A stretch of DNA of 64,000 nt. It comes from Paenibacillus fonticola DSM 21315. GTDB taxonomy: Bacteria; Bacillota; Bacilli; Paenibacillales; Paenibacillaceae. A program made the position numbers and the translations under genes. This document shows positions 29,018 through 36,518 of this stretch, one piece after another. The DNA is taken from the NCBI RefSeq assembly GCF_000381905.1, contig NZ_KB907274.1, positions 16,081-80,080 of the forward strand, read 5' to 3'. The first letter of the stretch is position 1; each line of letters opens with the position of its first letter. The notes under the pieces are model-generated. The model was not told the origin of the DNA. It saw only the letters and a program-made list of their open reading frames with translations, and did no database searches.

Positions 29018-29039
29018 AACCCACCATTTGCTGGTGGGT
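29012..29039 (-). terminator. Rho-independent terminator of the deaminase gene
   Basis: ACCCACCA and TGGTGGGT (29019-29026, 29032-29039) form the stem. Seven T residues follow on the minus strand. It lies 46 nt after the stop. Confidence 0.85.
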
Positions 29040-29085
29040 ATATGCTTATTGAACTATCGTTCCCCGTTAGCTGAGTAAAAATAAT

Positions 29086-29598
29086 TCATGAAAGTTCTTT
29101 ATGCCACTCTGTATCGACATAGCCTCTACTTGTGTAAAAATCAGCAATCATACTCCTTTGCTTTAACTCAAGTTCAGGATATGGTGTAGCTAAATATGAG
29201 ATTGTATCAAAGTATTCACTGAAATGAGGTCCTTCTTTAAACTTCCTGGCAGCTCCAAATGTATTATCATTTGCTGCCCATACAACTTTTTTTATGCCCG
29301 ACAATAAGATGGTACAGGTACACATTGGGCATGGTTCACATGTGGAGTAAATCGTATAATCGTTATTAATAAACTGTTTTGTACTAAGGTCTATTAATCG
29401 ATCCGAGGCAGCTCGCAGTAAATTAACTTCAGCATGGCCCGTTGTGTCACAACTTGAAAAAACCCTATTTCGCTCACGGGCAATAATCAATCCAGTCGTA
29501 TTATCGACTAAAACGGCCCCAATTGGAAATGTCCCTTCTTGTTTTGCTAACTCTGCTTCTTCAAAAGCAACTAACAAATACTTATAGATATCATCCAT
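29086..29598 (-). CDS. Nucleoside/cytidine deaminase-family protein
   Basis: A 170-residue zinc-dependent deaminase. The zinc and catalytic motif reads TGHAEVNLLRAA (His ligand and proton-shuttle Glu), and the paired cysteines are in STCEPCPMCTCTILL. The N-terminal GTFPIGAVLVDN is typical of the TadA/guanine/nucleoside deaminase branch. It is longer than TadA and has no tRNA-binding signature that I can name, so free nucleosides or bases are the likelier substrates. Confidence 0.88.
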   Translation of the reverse strand: MDDIYKYLLVAFEEAELAKQEGTFPIGAVLVDNTTGLIIARERNRVFSSCDTTGHAEVNLLRAASDRLIDLSTKQFINNDYTIYSTCEPCPMCTCTILLSGIKKVVWAANDNTFGAARKFKEGPHFSEYFDTISYLATPYPELELKQRSMIADFYTSRGYVDTEWHKELS

Positions 29599-29710
29599 GT
29601 TCTAACCACTGCCCCTGTCTTATCTTATTTTTCAGATACAAGACTTACTTCTTCATCTGATTCAAAATATCCTTTTCTTACCACGCCAAACTGCCCGTTA
29701 TCGGTGAGTG

Positions 29711-30730
29711 TTAATCCATATTTACAGGCTCGATCACTTCAAATAAAAATGGATTACCGTTTAAATATTCTCTTATGTATGCTTGGGCATATTTTTGTTC
29801 ATCGATTAAACTGGCTGTTTCTCTCGGATCAGAGGCGTGATGGCAGTAGTTCTCAATCATGAACATGACGAAAAAGCATTCAAGATCCTGAATATAGTCC
29901 GTTTCCAACTTCCTAATATTCTCATAACCTTGGATAAGCATCCATCGATGCTTCGGCCAAAGCTCCAATATGGTGCCTGCCATATCGTAGAGATAATATC
30001 CGTACCCACATCTTCCAAAATCAATCGGATAGGGTTGATTATCCTTAAAAACCATATTACCGGTATGTAAATCAGCATGAATGAGCCCATAGTTATGTTC
30101 ACTTGGATGCATAGTGGTAAGTTGGGATACAACCTTCTCAGCAGCATCTTGATATAGCTTCCATCCCTCTTTGGATAAAAAATGTTCATAATAACGTTCC
30201 AACTTAGCCATGTCACGTTTAAAACTTTCTACTCCCCAAGTAGGTCTTACAAAATCAGAAGGTGAATTGAAATCATTTGCTGCTGCATGGAGCCTGCCTA
30301 TTAATACACCCATATTATATGCTTGACTATCCGTAAATTCACCTGTTGCATGTTCACCCTCTATCCACCGCATCATCGTAACATAAGGGCGCCTATATCC
30401 TATTTCGGTATCGATGTCCAATACATAATTACCATCACAACTTGCCATCCCTTCTGGTACATTTAGATCTTTCGATTTGTTCAGTTCTTGTAACAGTAGG
30501 AGTTCCGAACGAATTTCCTCTCTGGTCAAACGGTCCGAATGAATGCGAAGCAAATAATTGTTATCTGTACTGGTTTCAATTTTATACGTGATCGTATCGG
30601 ATAATTGAATAAATTGGATGCTATCCCATTCTAAGTCATACCGTTGAATTGCTGATAAAGCGACTTTCCTTGCTCTGACTAATAACGCCCGCCGTTCTTC
30701 ATCAGTATCAAATCTAAAAAAATCATACAT
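29711..30730 (-). CDS. APH-family phosphotransferase (SrkA/YihE-like)
   Basis: A 339-residue protein-kinase-like fold enzyme. The Brenner-type catalytic motif is GLIHADLHTGNMVF, and the metal-binding motif is YPIDFGRCGYGYYLYDMAG. The N-lobe lies at residues 1-105. This is the aminoglycoside/choline/homoserine kinase superfamily, closest in style to stress kinases of the YihE group. Antibiotic modification is possible but unproven. GGGGGATAACAA precedes the ATG. A relative lies at 33905-34882 on the other strand. Confidence 0.87.
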   Translation of the reverse strand: MYDFFRFDTDEERRALLVRARKVALSAIQRYDLEWDSIQFIQLSDTITYKIETSTDNNYLLRIHSDRLTREEIRSELLLLQELNKSKDLNVPEGMASCDGNYVLDIDTEIGYRRPYVTMMRWIEGEHATGEFTDSQAYNMGVLIGRLHAAANDFNSPSDFVRPTWGVESFKRDMAKLERYYEHFLSKEGWKLYQDAAEKVVSQLTTMHPSEHNYGLIHADLHTGNMVFKDNQPYPIDFGRCGYGYYLYDMAGTILELWPKHRWMLIQGYENIRKLETDYIQDLECFFVMFMIENYCHHASDPRETASLIDEQKYAQAYIREYLNGNPFLFEVIEPVNMD

Positions 30731-30847
30731 TTGTTATCCCCCTGCAGTTTTTATTAAGTAAAATCAACTACTTCTTTTATATGTTATTGTAACGCTAGTA
30801 ATAGCTTAAAAATATGTAGTAAACAATTTAAACTATGCATTACACAA

Positions 30848-30883
30848 AAAAGTCACATTAGAATTTCTTCCAATGCGACTTTT
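30848..30883 (-). terminator. Hairpin terminator after the CD3324-like gene
   Basis: An imperfect stem (AAAAGTCACATT at 30848-30859 with AATGCGACTTTT at 30872-30883, one mismatch) lies 7 nt downstream of the minus-strand gene. T residues follow. Confidence 0.75.
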
Positions 30884-30889
30884 GTTTAA

Positions 30890-31156
30890 CTATTTTTTTG
30901 AATAAACGATCTTTTTAATAGTATCGCTGGAAAGGCAAAATCGATCTGAAAGTTGATCGATAGTGTCACCACCGAAAAATCTCTGCCGAATTTCATCGTT
31001 TCTAAGATTCAAAACTTCCCTGCTGCCTGAATTTTCTCCCCATTTTTTGCGTAAACCTTTTGATTTAGGGACATAAACCAATCCACCATTTATATACTTT
31101 TGTATTTCATTCAGTAATTCTTCTGGAAAGATGATGTCGGCATTTACATATTTCAT
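30890..31156 (-). CDS. CD3324-family small helix-turn-helix protein
   Basis: An 88-residue protein. The N-terminus MKYVNADIIFPEELLNEIQK, the middle YVPKSKGLRKKWGENSGSR and a C-terminal helix-turn-helix (GDTIDQLSDRFCLSSDTIKKIV) are the pattern of the CD3324 family, common as single genes in Firmicutes. DNA binding is likely and the target unknown. AAGGAG precedes the ATG by 10 nt. Confidence 0.85.
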   Translation of the reverse strand: MKYVNADIIFPEELLNEIQKYINGGLVYVPKSKGLRKKWGENSGSREVLNLRNDEIRQRFFGGDTIDQLSDRFCLSSDTIKKIVYSKK

Positions 31157-31821
31157 GATAACCCCGCTCCTTAAAATAGATAAATTTTAAGGTGGCAAAG
31201 TCTACACTTTAACAATTATCACTATCCGGATTTAAGCGGTTATTTATATTATTAGCTCTATACAAACAACCGCCGTTGTTCATAGAATAGACTTTGCATA
31301 GAGCATATCTCGAACCTTGTCATAGTGTCTCTCCTTCCTAAATAACTTTCAAACTAAAATATATTTTCATCGGAATAGAATGCTGTCTCAATAGTAACAT
31401 ATTACTCCAATTGGGCTAAGTCAACACTATACAATCCATTCGTTTGAGCTAAACTGTCACACCTCATCTATTCCTTACGAACCATCAATATTAGACACTC
31501 CACTTTACTCTAATAAGCATTTCGTGATAGTTATGGATAACCTCCCGCTTATGTGCGGAATATTTTGTGTACGTTGCACAATTTAACTTTTCATCACAAG
31601 ATTACATGTTGAATTAGCTAGGGATTGCGGAAATTCCAATCCAACGAAAACGCCCAGCCCTAGATTACTCTTATCTTAGGCTGGGCCGTTTGTTGTCTGA
31701 GCTTCTTCCTAGATTATACATCTGACAACCAAGGGGTGGTATTCCGGAGCGTGAATACAGTGTTATGCGCCGTTACTGTCTTCGAAGCATCAACTAAAAA
31801 CCTTTGATCATGATTCCAACT
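31157..31821. other. Intergenic stretch with a tiny ORF and a hairpin
   Basis: No full-size gene. At 31258-31323 (minus) a 21-codon frame begins with ATG 7 nt after a good AGGAAGGAG, but it may only be the start of a lost gene. GCCCAGCC/GGCTGGGC (31652-31659, 31679-31686) forms a terminator-like hairpin not attached to any gene. GTTATGCGCC at 31762 is one of a pair of inverted boxes. Confidence 0.45.
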
Positions 31822-32527
31822 CTATTTTTTAATTTGGTATAAAAACTCAACTTCACCATCTAGCAAATATCGATATTCAAATAATTGCATTGTTCTTTCC
31901 CTAATTCTCTCCCGTATAACCGTGCCTAGGCTTACCGATCCTTGTGATCCAAGGTAACCATTATTAATGAATGTCTTCTCTACAAATTTTGTTTCCCTTA
32001 AGTGATACTGTAACCATTCTTTCTGCGATTCAATTAGTGCTTCTCTTGGTTCTCTATCCAACTTAGAGAGAAGCTTTTTATATATTTGATTCAACTCTTT
32101 ATCCCAAATCTCTGTATATTTGCTTTCCAAAGCCCCCCATCCCAATGTTGTAATAATCTCTTTGGAATTTTGAAATTCATTAAATTCCACTTCATAATCA
32201 TGATCTATAGGATTTCGAAGCATTTCATCATAAAATTCTCCAGTCAAATCATAGTTCCCAATGTTCATGGATAACACTTCACTGTTAGAAGGATCTGATC
32301 GACCTTCAGTTATTTCTTTTGATTCTGTTCCATTACCTGTACTCACTACATCAGGAGGCAGTTCAGAATTCATTATTGATTTAGTTTCGCTGTTCAAAGT
32401 AGTCGATTGACTAATATTTTGACAAGATGAAAACATTATCGTAATAAATAATAATAAGAGTATCTTACCTTTCATAAATTATCTCCTTAAATATTATCTT
32501 TAATATTTACCGGTAATGGCGCATAAC
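31762..32527. mobile_element. Possible small cassette bounded by 15-bp inverted boxes
   Basis: GTTATGCGCCGTTAC (31762-31776) and GTAATGGCGCATAAC (32513-32527) are inverted copies with a single mismatch. They enclose exactly one gene, the LprI-like lipoprotein. The outer GTTATGC/GCATAAC pattern resembles cassette-boundary core sites, but no integrase or complete attC was found. It could equally be a small non-autonomous element. Confidence 0.35.
31822..32475 (-). CDS. LprI-like lipoprotein (DUF1311)
   Basis: A 217-residue lipoprotein with the lipobox MFSSC and a Ser/Thr/Glu-rich linker. The C-terminal domain includes a YTEIWDKELNQIYKKLLSKL helix and EALIESQKEWLQY, the hallmark of the LprI/DUF1311 fold named after a mycobacterial lysozyme inhibitor. 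It probably acts at the outer membrane face. AAGGAG lies upstream of the ATG. The gene stands alone between two inverted boxes. Confidence 0.85.
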   Translation of the reverse strand: MKGKILLLLFITIMFSSCQNISQSTTLNSETKSIMNSELPPDVVSTGNGTESKEITEGRSDPSNSEVLSMNIGNYDLTGEFYDEMLRNPIDHDYEVEFNEFQNSKEIITTLGWGALESKYTEIWDKELNQIYKKLLSKLDREPREALIESQKEWLQYHLRETKFVEKTFINNGYLGSQGSVSLGTVIRERIRERTMQLFEYRYLLDGEVEFLYQIKK

Positions 32528-32627
32528 GTTCTTGCATTAACGAACCCGGCTTAAGTGAGAGCATTGATCGGGTCGCCGCTCCCCTAATGATAAAGCCTAT
32601 TTTAATCTCTTATAAAGATAGAAATAA

Positions 32628-32966
32628 TTAGGGCACGAACGTAGTGAGTGACCTGTGTACCTTGACCGCAGCGGAGGGAATGGGCACCCATCTAGCAAAT
32701 TTAACATACCCATATAATTTCCTTGTCTCATTATCCAATTGATAAAATTGAATATATCCAATTTCAACATTTTCAAATTCTACAATACACCCGATTACAC
32801 CGTTTTTACGCTGATAAAATTTCTTATTTACCTTTTCTAAATCAAAGGAATTGTCTCTTCCTTCATAGTATTCAAGAACTAAAGGGTCAGAAAGCCATTT
32901 AGCTAACATATGATTATCCTTCTATTCTAATTTACGAACTAATAACTTACCATTTTGTAATAATAT
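32628..32966 (-). pseudogene. Decayed AAC(6')-like GNAT acetyltransferase
   Basis: The frame encodes the first part of an aminoglycoside 6'-N-acetyltransferase-like GNAT (LAKWLSDPLVLEYYEGRDN, then VEIGYIQFYQLDNETRKLYGY). Three defects are visible. The expected start after AGGAGA is ATA (32964-32966). A TAG interrupts the frame at 32922-32924, after LLVRKLE and before KDNH. Homology stops after LYGYV near 32692, with unrelated sequence replacing the acetyl-CoA-binding half. The only ATG-initiated piece left is 32628-32909. It cannot be functional. Confidence 0.8.
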
Positions 32967-33109
32967 TTTTATCTCTCCTAGTAAAATGAATTTTAATAAT
33001 AAATTCGTTATTTTAAATAGAAATTCCTTTAATTACCCATTTTATAAATCTATTTGAAAATATAAGTAAAAACAGATATTTCTTTAGATGGTGGGGTATA
33101 TTCTCGGTT

Positions 33110-33136
33110 ATTGAACTATCGTACCCGTTAGTTCAA
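33110..33136. repeat. Dispersed intergenic repeat, copy D
   Basis: ATTGAACTATCG, then CCCGTTAGTTCAA, preceded by GGTGGGGTATA. It matches the block at 29032-29072, including the end of that terminator. TTGAACTA and TAGTTCAA (33111-33118, 33129-33136) make it an 8-bp inverted repeat. Confidence 0.55.
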
Positions 33137-33228
33137 TGTAGTCACGATGATTTTACAGAAAACACAATTCATTCAGTTTGACCTTCATGGAAATGCTTTT
33201 TCAGATAACGCACCTCCCATTCAGCCGA

Positions 33229-33612
33229 TTAACCAATGGCTACGATAATACTCGTAATGAGCATTAGCAAAGATACAGGTGCCCATATTCTTCTTTCCCA
33301 AACGCTTCTTGTAATTAAGTTCAGAACTGTAGCAATCACCGAGAAAGCAACAACAAACCAGATAGCAGCTTTTGTGATCGAAGACCAACCAGGAAATATG
33401 AGACCTGACTTAATTAGTACTATTGAGCCAATGATTGATAGAATAATAACCTGAATTAATGAGGCTATACGCATCGTTGTTGGAAACTTTCCAGGAAACC
33501 TCCCGCCCATTGCAAAACGTCCCCAAGGCATTCCTGCCGCTAATAATATTTGGAAAATTATTGTAATTGAGATCAAAGCAGAGAATACTGTTGCTGATAT
33601 CGTTACAAACAT
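33229..33612 (-). CDS. Small four-helix membrane protein, unknown function
   Basis: A 127-residue protein that is almost entirely hydrophobic, with four predicted membrane helices separated by short loops. One loop carries GMPWGRFAMGGRFPGKFP, a motif seen in uncharacterised Bacillales membrane proteins. The start is the ATG at 33612 with AGAGG 8 nt upstream, in preference to the GTG at 33618. The role is unknown. Confidence 0.75.
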   Translation of the reverse strand: MFVTISATVFSALISITIIFQILLAAGMPWGRFAMGGRFPGKFPTTMRIASLIQVIILSIIGSIVLIKSGLIFPGWSSITKAAIWFVVAFSVIATVLNLITRSVWERRIWAPVSLLMLITSIIVAIG

Positions 33613-33904
33613 ATCCACACCCTCTTTGTTTTAGTCCGCATGGATTTCAATGATCAACCATGCTATTATTTTCCACTACTTATGTATATTAGCACTTATT
33701 GCTCTCAAGAAGGATGAAATAAAACGACAACGGATTTCGTTATAGGTAAATTCCATTCCTTGAATTATACTGTCCGTTGTGGCTGTATTCACCCTTCATC
33801 AAGAACTAAGTAGTTAAAATCAAATATAATCAAACATTACATATTTCCAACAAATAGGTGTGTTATTATAATTTTATACAATTGTAACAAGGGGAGATTT
33901 GGTA

Positions 33905-34882
33905 TTGAATAAAAATTTGAGTATTGCAAAGGAAGCAATAAATAACTACTCAATAACATGTAAATCGATTGACTTTATTGGACAGAGTGCAAATATTATC
34001 TATAAAATCACTGACCTGGAAAACAACAGTTATAGTCTCCGCATACATATATCAAAAAGCGAAACCCTTGAAAGTATTTGGACTGAACAAGAAGTGATTC
34101 GTTCAGAAATGGTTTGGCTTCACTCCTTATCCTTGGATACAGATTTAACTCTACCTTCACCAATTAAGAATATCCATGGGGAATTTATTACAGATGTAAA
34201 TAGCACAAAATGTACTTTAGTAAAATGGGTGGAAGGTGAGCAGAAACCATTCATTACTACTTTAGATGATGCTGGATACGTAGGCGAAATGATAGGTAAA
34301 TTACATAGACAATCATCATTTTGGAAAGCCCCAAGTTTATTTGAGCGACCTTCATTTGATGGCTCTCGTTTATTGCAATCACTTGAAAAGATTAAAGAGC
34401 AGTCTAATGCAGGATTGCTTAATACAGGTGATACAGAGCTTCTTCAGAATGCAGGTCAACGTGTAATTAATATGATGAACTCTATCGAGAGAACATCCAG
34501 TAATTGGGAGATGATTCATGCGGATTTGATTCCAAGTAATTTTGTGTTTCATGGCAAAGAAGCGAGTCCTATCGATTTTGGTGCTTGTGGCTTTGGTTTT
34601 TATTTATTTGATCTTGGCTGGACTTTTTCATATATACATCCTTCATTCAGAGACCAGCTACTTACATCATATTCTAAATATCATCCGTTACCAGAAAACC
34701 ATATTGAGTTATTAGAAGGTTTTTTTATTGCTGGACAACTTGAAACCATGAATTTTTGGCTGGGTCTACCAGACTCTAATGAATGGCTACCAGACCATAT
34801 TGGTAAATTAGCCAATAGAGAAATTAATTCCTATGTAAAGAATGAATCGTTTCTTTTCAATGGTATACCTTACTGGGAATAA
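33905..34882 (+). CDS. APH-family phosphotransferase
   Basis: A 325-residue kinase-like protein starting at TTG 33905, with GGGGAG 8 nt upstream. The catalytic motif is MIHADLIPSNFVFHG and the metal site SPIDFGACGFGFYLFDLGW. The layout is the same as in the enzyme at 29711-30730, suggesting related substrates, although they are divergent in sequence. The gene has its own promoter interval and a strong terminator. Substrate unknown; an aminoglycoside or another hydroxylated compound is possible. Confidence 0.87.
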   Translation: MNKNLSIAKEAINNYSITCKSIDFIGQSANIIYKITDLENNSYSLRIHISKSETLESIWTEQEVIRSEMVWLHSLSLDTDLTLPSPIKNIHGEFITDVNSTKCTLVKWVEGEQKPFITTLDDAGYVGEMIGKLHRQSSFWKAPSLFERPSFDGSRLLQSLEKIKEQSNAGLLNTGDTELLQNAGQRVINMMNSIERTSSNWEMIHADLIPSNFVFHGKEASPIDFGACGFGFYLFDLGWTFSYIHPSFRDQLLTSYSKYHPLPENHIELLEGFFIAGQLETMNFWLGLPDSNEWLPDHIGKLANREINSYVKNESFLFNGIPYWE

Positions 34883-34932
34883 AAATTTAATACACGGTAA
34901 AACGATATTAATCTAAGATTAGTAAGTTACAA

Positions 34933-34966
34933 TAAGAGCCATGTAGAGAGGTCTACATGGCTCTTA
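34933..34966 (+). terminator. Rho-independent terminator
   Basis: A 15-bp perfect stem (34933-34947 with 34952-34966) and 4-nt loop, 50 nt after the APH gene. A T-rich tract follows. Confidence 0.85.
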
Positions 34967-35086
34967 CGCCTTTATTTTCTCACCTGTTAAACTGTGCTAA
35001 AGAACACCCCTGATTTATTGATTTTATGTTATATGTAATTCACTTTGAAATATTCATAATAAGTAATATTTTTAAGCTCCCCGACC

Positions 35087-35242
35087 ATCTCAGAACTAAA
35101 AAAGAGCCTTGATGACTTCATGTCATTCAATGAACTCACTCCAGAATTACTTCACAAACTAATTGACCGTATTGAAATAAAAGCAGATGGGAGTCCGAGT
35201 ATCTTTTACAGATTATCGAACCCCTCTGCTTATTCTTTACTC
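35087..35242 (+). pseudogene. C-terminal remnant of a large serine recombinase
   Basis: The frame reads ISELKKSLDDFMSFNELTPE and then LLHKLIDRIEIKADGSPSIF, the typical tail of large serine recombinases. Nothing of the catalytic N-terminal domain or zinc ribbon is present upstream. The frame runs on to 35479 as unrelated sequence. It is the debris of a mobile element. Confidence 0.65.
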
Positions 35243-35414
35243 CTAACTATCAACGCACACACTCCACATGTGTTGTATGCGGGCATACATCCCATTATTA
35301 ATAATGGCTTCTGTTATAGTCACATACAATCGCGTAAATTCAATGATTTAGCATACTCTTTGTTATCTACTCTCTTATCTTTACTGCACCTTACCACCAA
35401 TTTTTGCGGCAGTT

Positions 35415-36518
35415 TTACGGCAAGATCTCCTCTCCTATGGAGGGAAGACTTCCCATCTCTTTCTGATATACTTTTATAAAATGCTCATAATGACTTCGGA
35501 AAGATTGATAATCCTTTGCTGTACGGTAAGCCTTCATTAAAAACACATTAGCTTCCTCGTCCAATTCGTTACGCGAAACGATCTTTCTAGCAATTAATAT
35601 GGATTGGGTTACTTGATTATTGGCAAGAAGCCAGCGAACTAGCCTTATAGCAAAATCGTGATAGCGTATCGCGAGTCCTTCTTGTTCTGGAACGGCCCAC
35701 GTATAAAATTTGTTTTCATACAAGTCGCCAGTAAATCTTTTTTCCCATTCGAGCGCTTCTTTAACCGTAAATTCATTCCAGTCCTTCACACGGTAAACAT
35801 AGGATTCGAATGAAATAAAGTCCACATCTATATGAGTCATTTCTAACATATACTGTTCGTCGAAAGTACGGACGATTGGTTTTAAACCATGTGATTGCAA
35901 TGCCTTTCGCAACTGGTAAACGGCCGTATTAAGGTAAACCACCGCATTCTCTAATGGCATGTCTGGAAAAACTTCATCGATAACTCTATCCCTTGAAACC
36001 GCTCGACCTCGCCCAAGAAGTAAAAATGCAAATAACTCTTGACTCTTTTTTGAAATGAACTTCACTTTGCCTGCTTGCACACTACTTACCTCTAAACCGC
36101 CTAATGCTTTCACTACTAGTCGGTTGACATCCGTCTTTTCAGGCAGCTTCCTATTTTTCTCTCTTGCCCTTTCAATGGTTTGTATCAATCTTTTTTGCGA
36201 TACGGGCTTAACCATATAATCAAGCGGATACGTATCGAAAGCATCAACCGCATATTCTCGATGAGAAGTCACAAATACAATTTCCATATCTTTTTGTCCA
36301 GCGCGTAATTGCCTGGCAAGCTCTAATCCACTTTCGTCTGCAATCATAATATCAACAAATGCGATATCGACCACTGTATTTTGCGTGAATAGAAGGGCGT
36401 CTTTTACACTTTGAAACCCACCGATAATTTCTACATTTTCTATTTTCCTTAACATTCTTTGCATAATTACGAGCATCGCTTGTTCATCGTCGATGATGAT
36501 CACCTTCAACTTTTTCAC
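35415..36518 (-). CDS. Response regulator with SARP/BTAD output domain
   Basis: A 367-residue regulator. The receiver domain (residues about 3-122) has the acidic pocket IIDDE, the phospho-acceptor Asp in AFVDIMIADESG, and the conserved Lys in MVKPVS. An OmpR-like winged helix follows (KSQELFAFLLLGRGRAVSRD, 155-235). A C-terminal bacterial transcriptional activator (TPR-like) domain runs 240-365. The start is GTG 36518 or TTG 36509. The latter has GAGAAGG at 8 nt and seems better placed. It overlaps the kinase gene by up to 35 nt, indicating coupled translation. Targets could include the nearby surface genes (inference). Confidence 0.92.
   Translation of the reverse strand: MKKLKVIIIDDEQAMLVIMQRMLRKIENVEIIGGFQSVKDALLFTQNTVVDIAFVDIMIADESGLELARQLRAGQKDMEIVFVTSHREYAVDAFDTYPLDYMVKPVSQKRLIQTIERAREKNRKLPEKTDVNRLVVKALGGLEVSSVQAGKVKFISKKSQELFAFLLLGRGRAVSRDRVIDEVFPDMPLENAVVYLNTAVYQLRKALQSHGLKPIVRTFDEQYMLEMTHIDVDFISFESYVYRVKDWNEFTVKEALEWEKRFTGDLYENKFYTWAVPEQEGLAIRYHDFAIRLVRWLLANNQVTQSILIARKIVSRNELDEEANVFLMKAYRTAKDYQSFRSHYEHFIKVYQKEMGSLPSIGEEILP

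Larger units (their letters stand above)
28368..29085. other. Long upstream region of the adhesin gene plus intergenic repeat
   Basis: About 720 bases with no supported gene. It probably holds the adhesin promoter and leader (an operator-like inverted repeat is at 28613-28638). Rightward it holds a dispersed repeat (28970-29017) and a terminator (29012-29039). A 90-codon minus frame at 28687-28959 lacks a ribosome binding site and a recognisable family. Confidence 0.5.

Noticed and set aside
33727..33780. 8-bp inverted repeat ACAACGGA/TCCGTTGT with a 38-nt spacer upstream of the APH gene
   Set aside because: The spacer is long and the arms short; chance is a sufficient explanation.
35243..35479. 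Continuation of the recombinase-like frame as an intact gene
   Set aside because: After about 35242 similarity ends and the frame overlaps the regulator gene on the other strand; only a remnant is supported.
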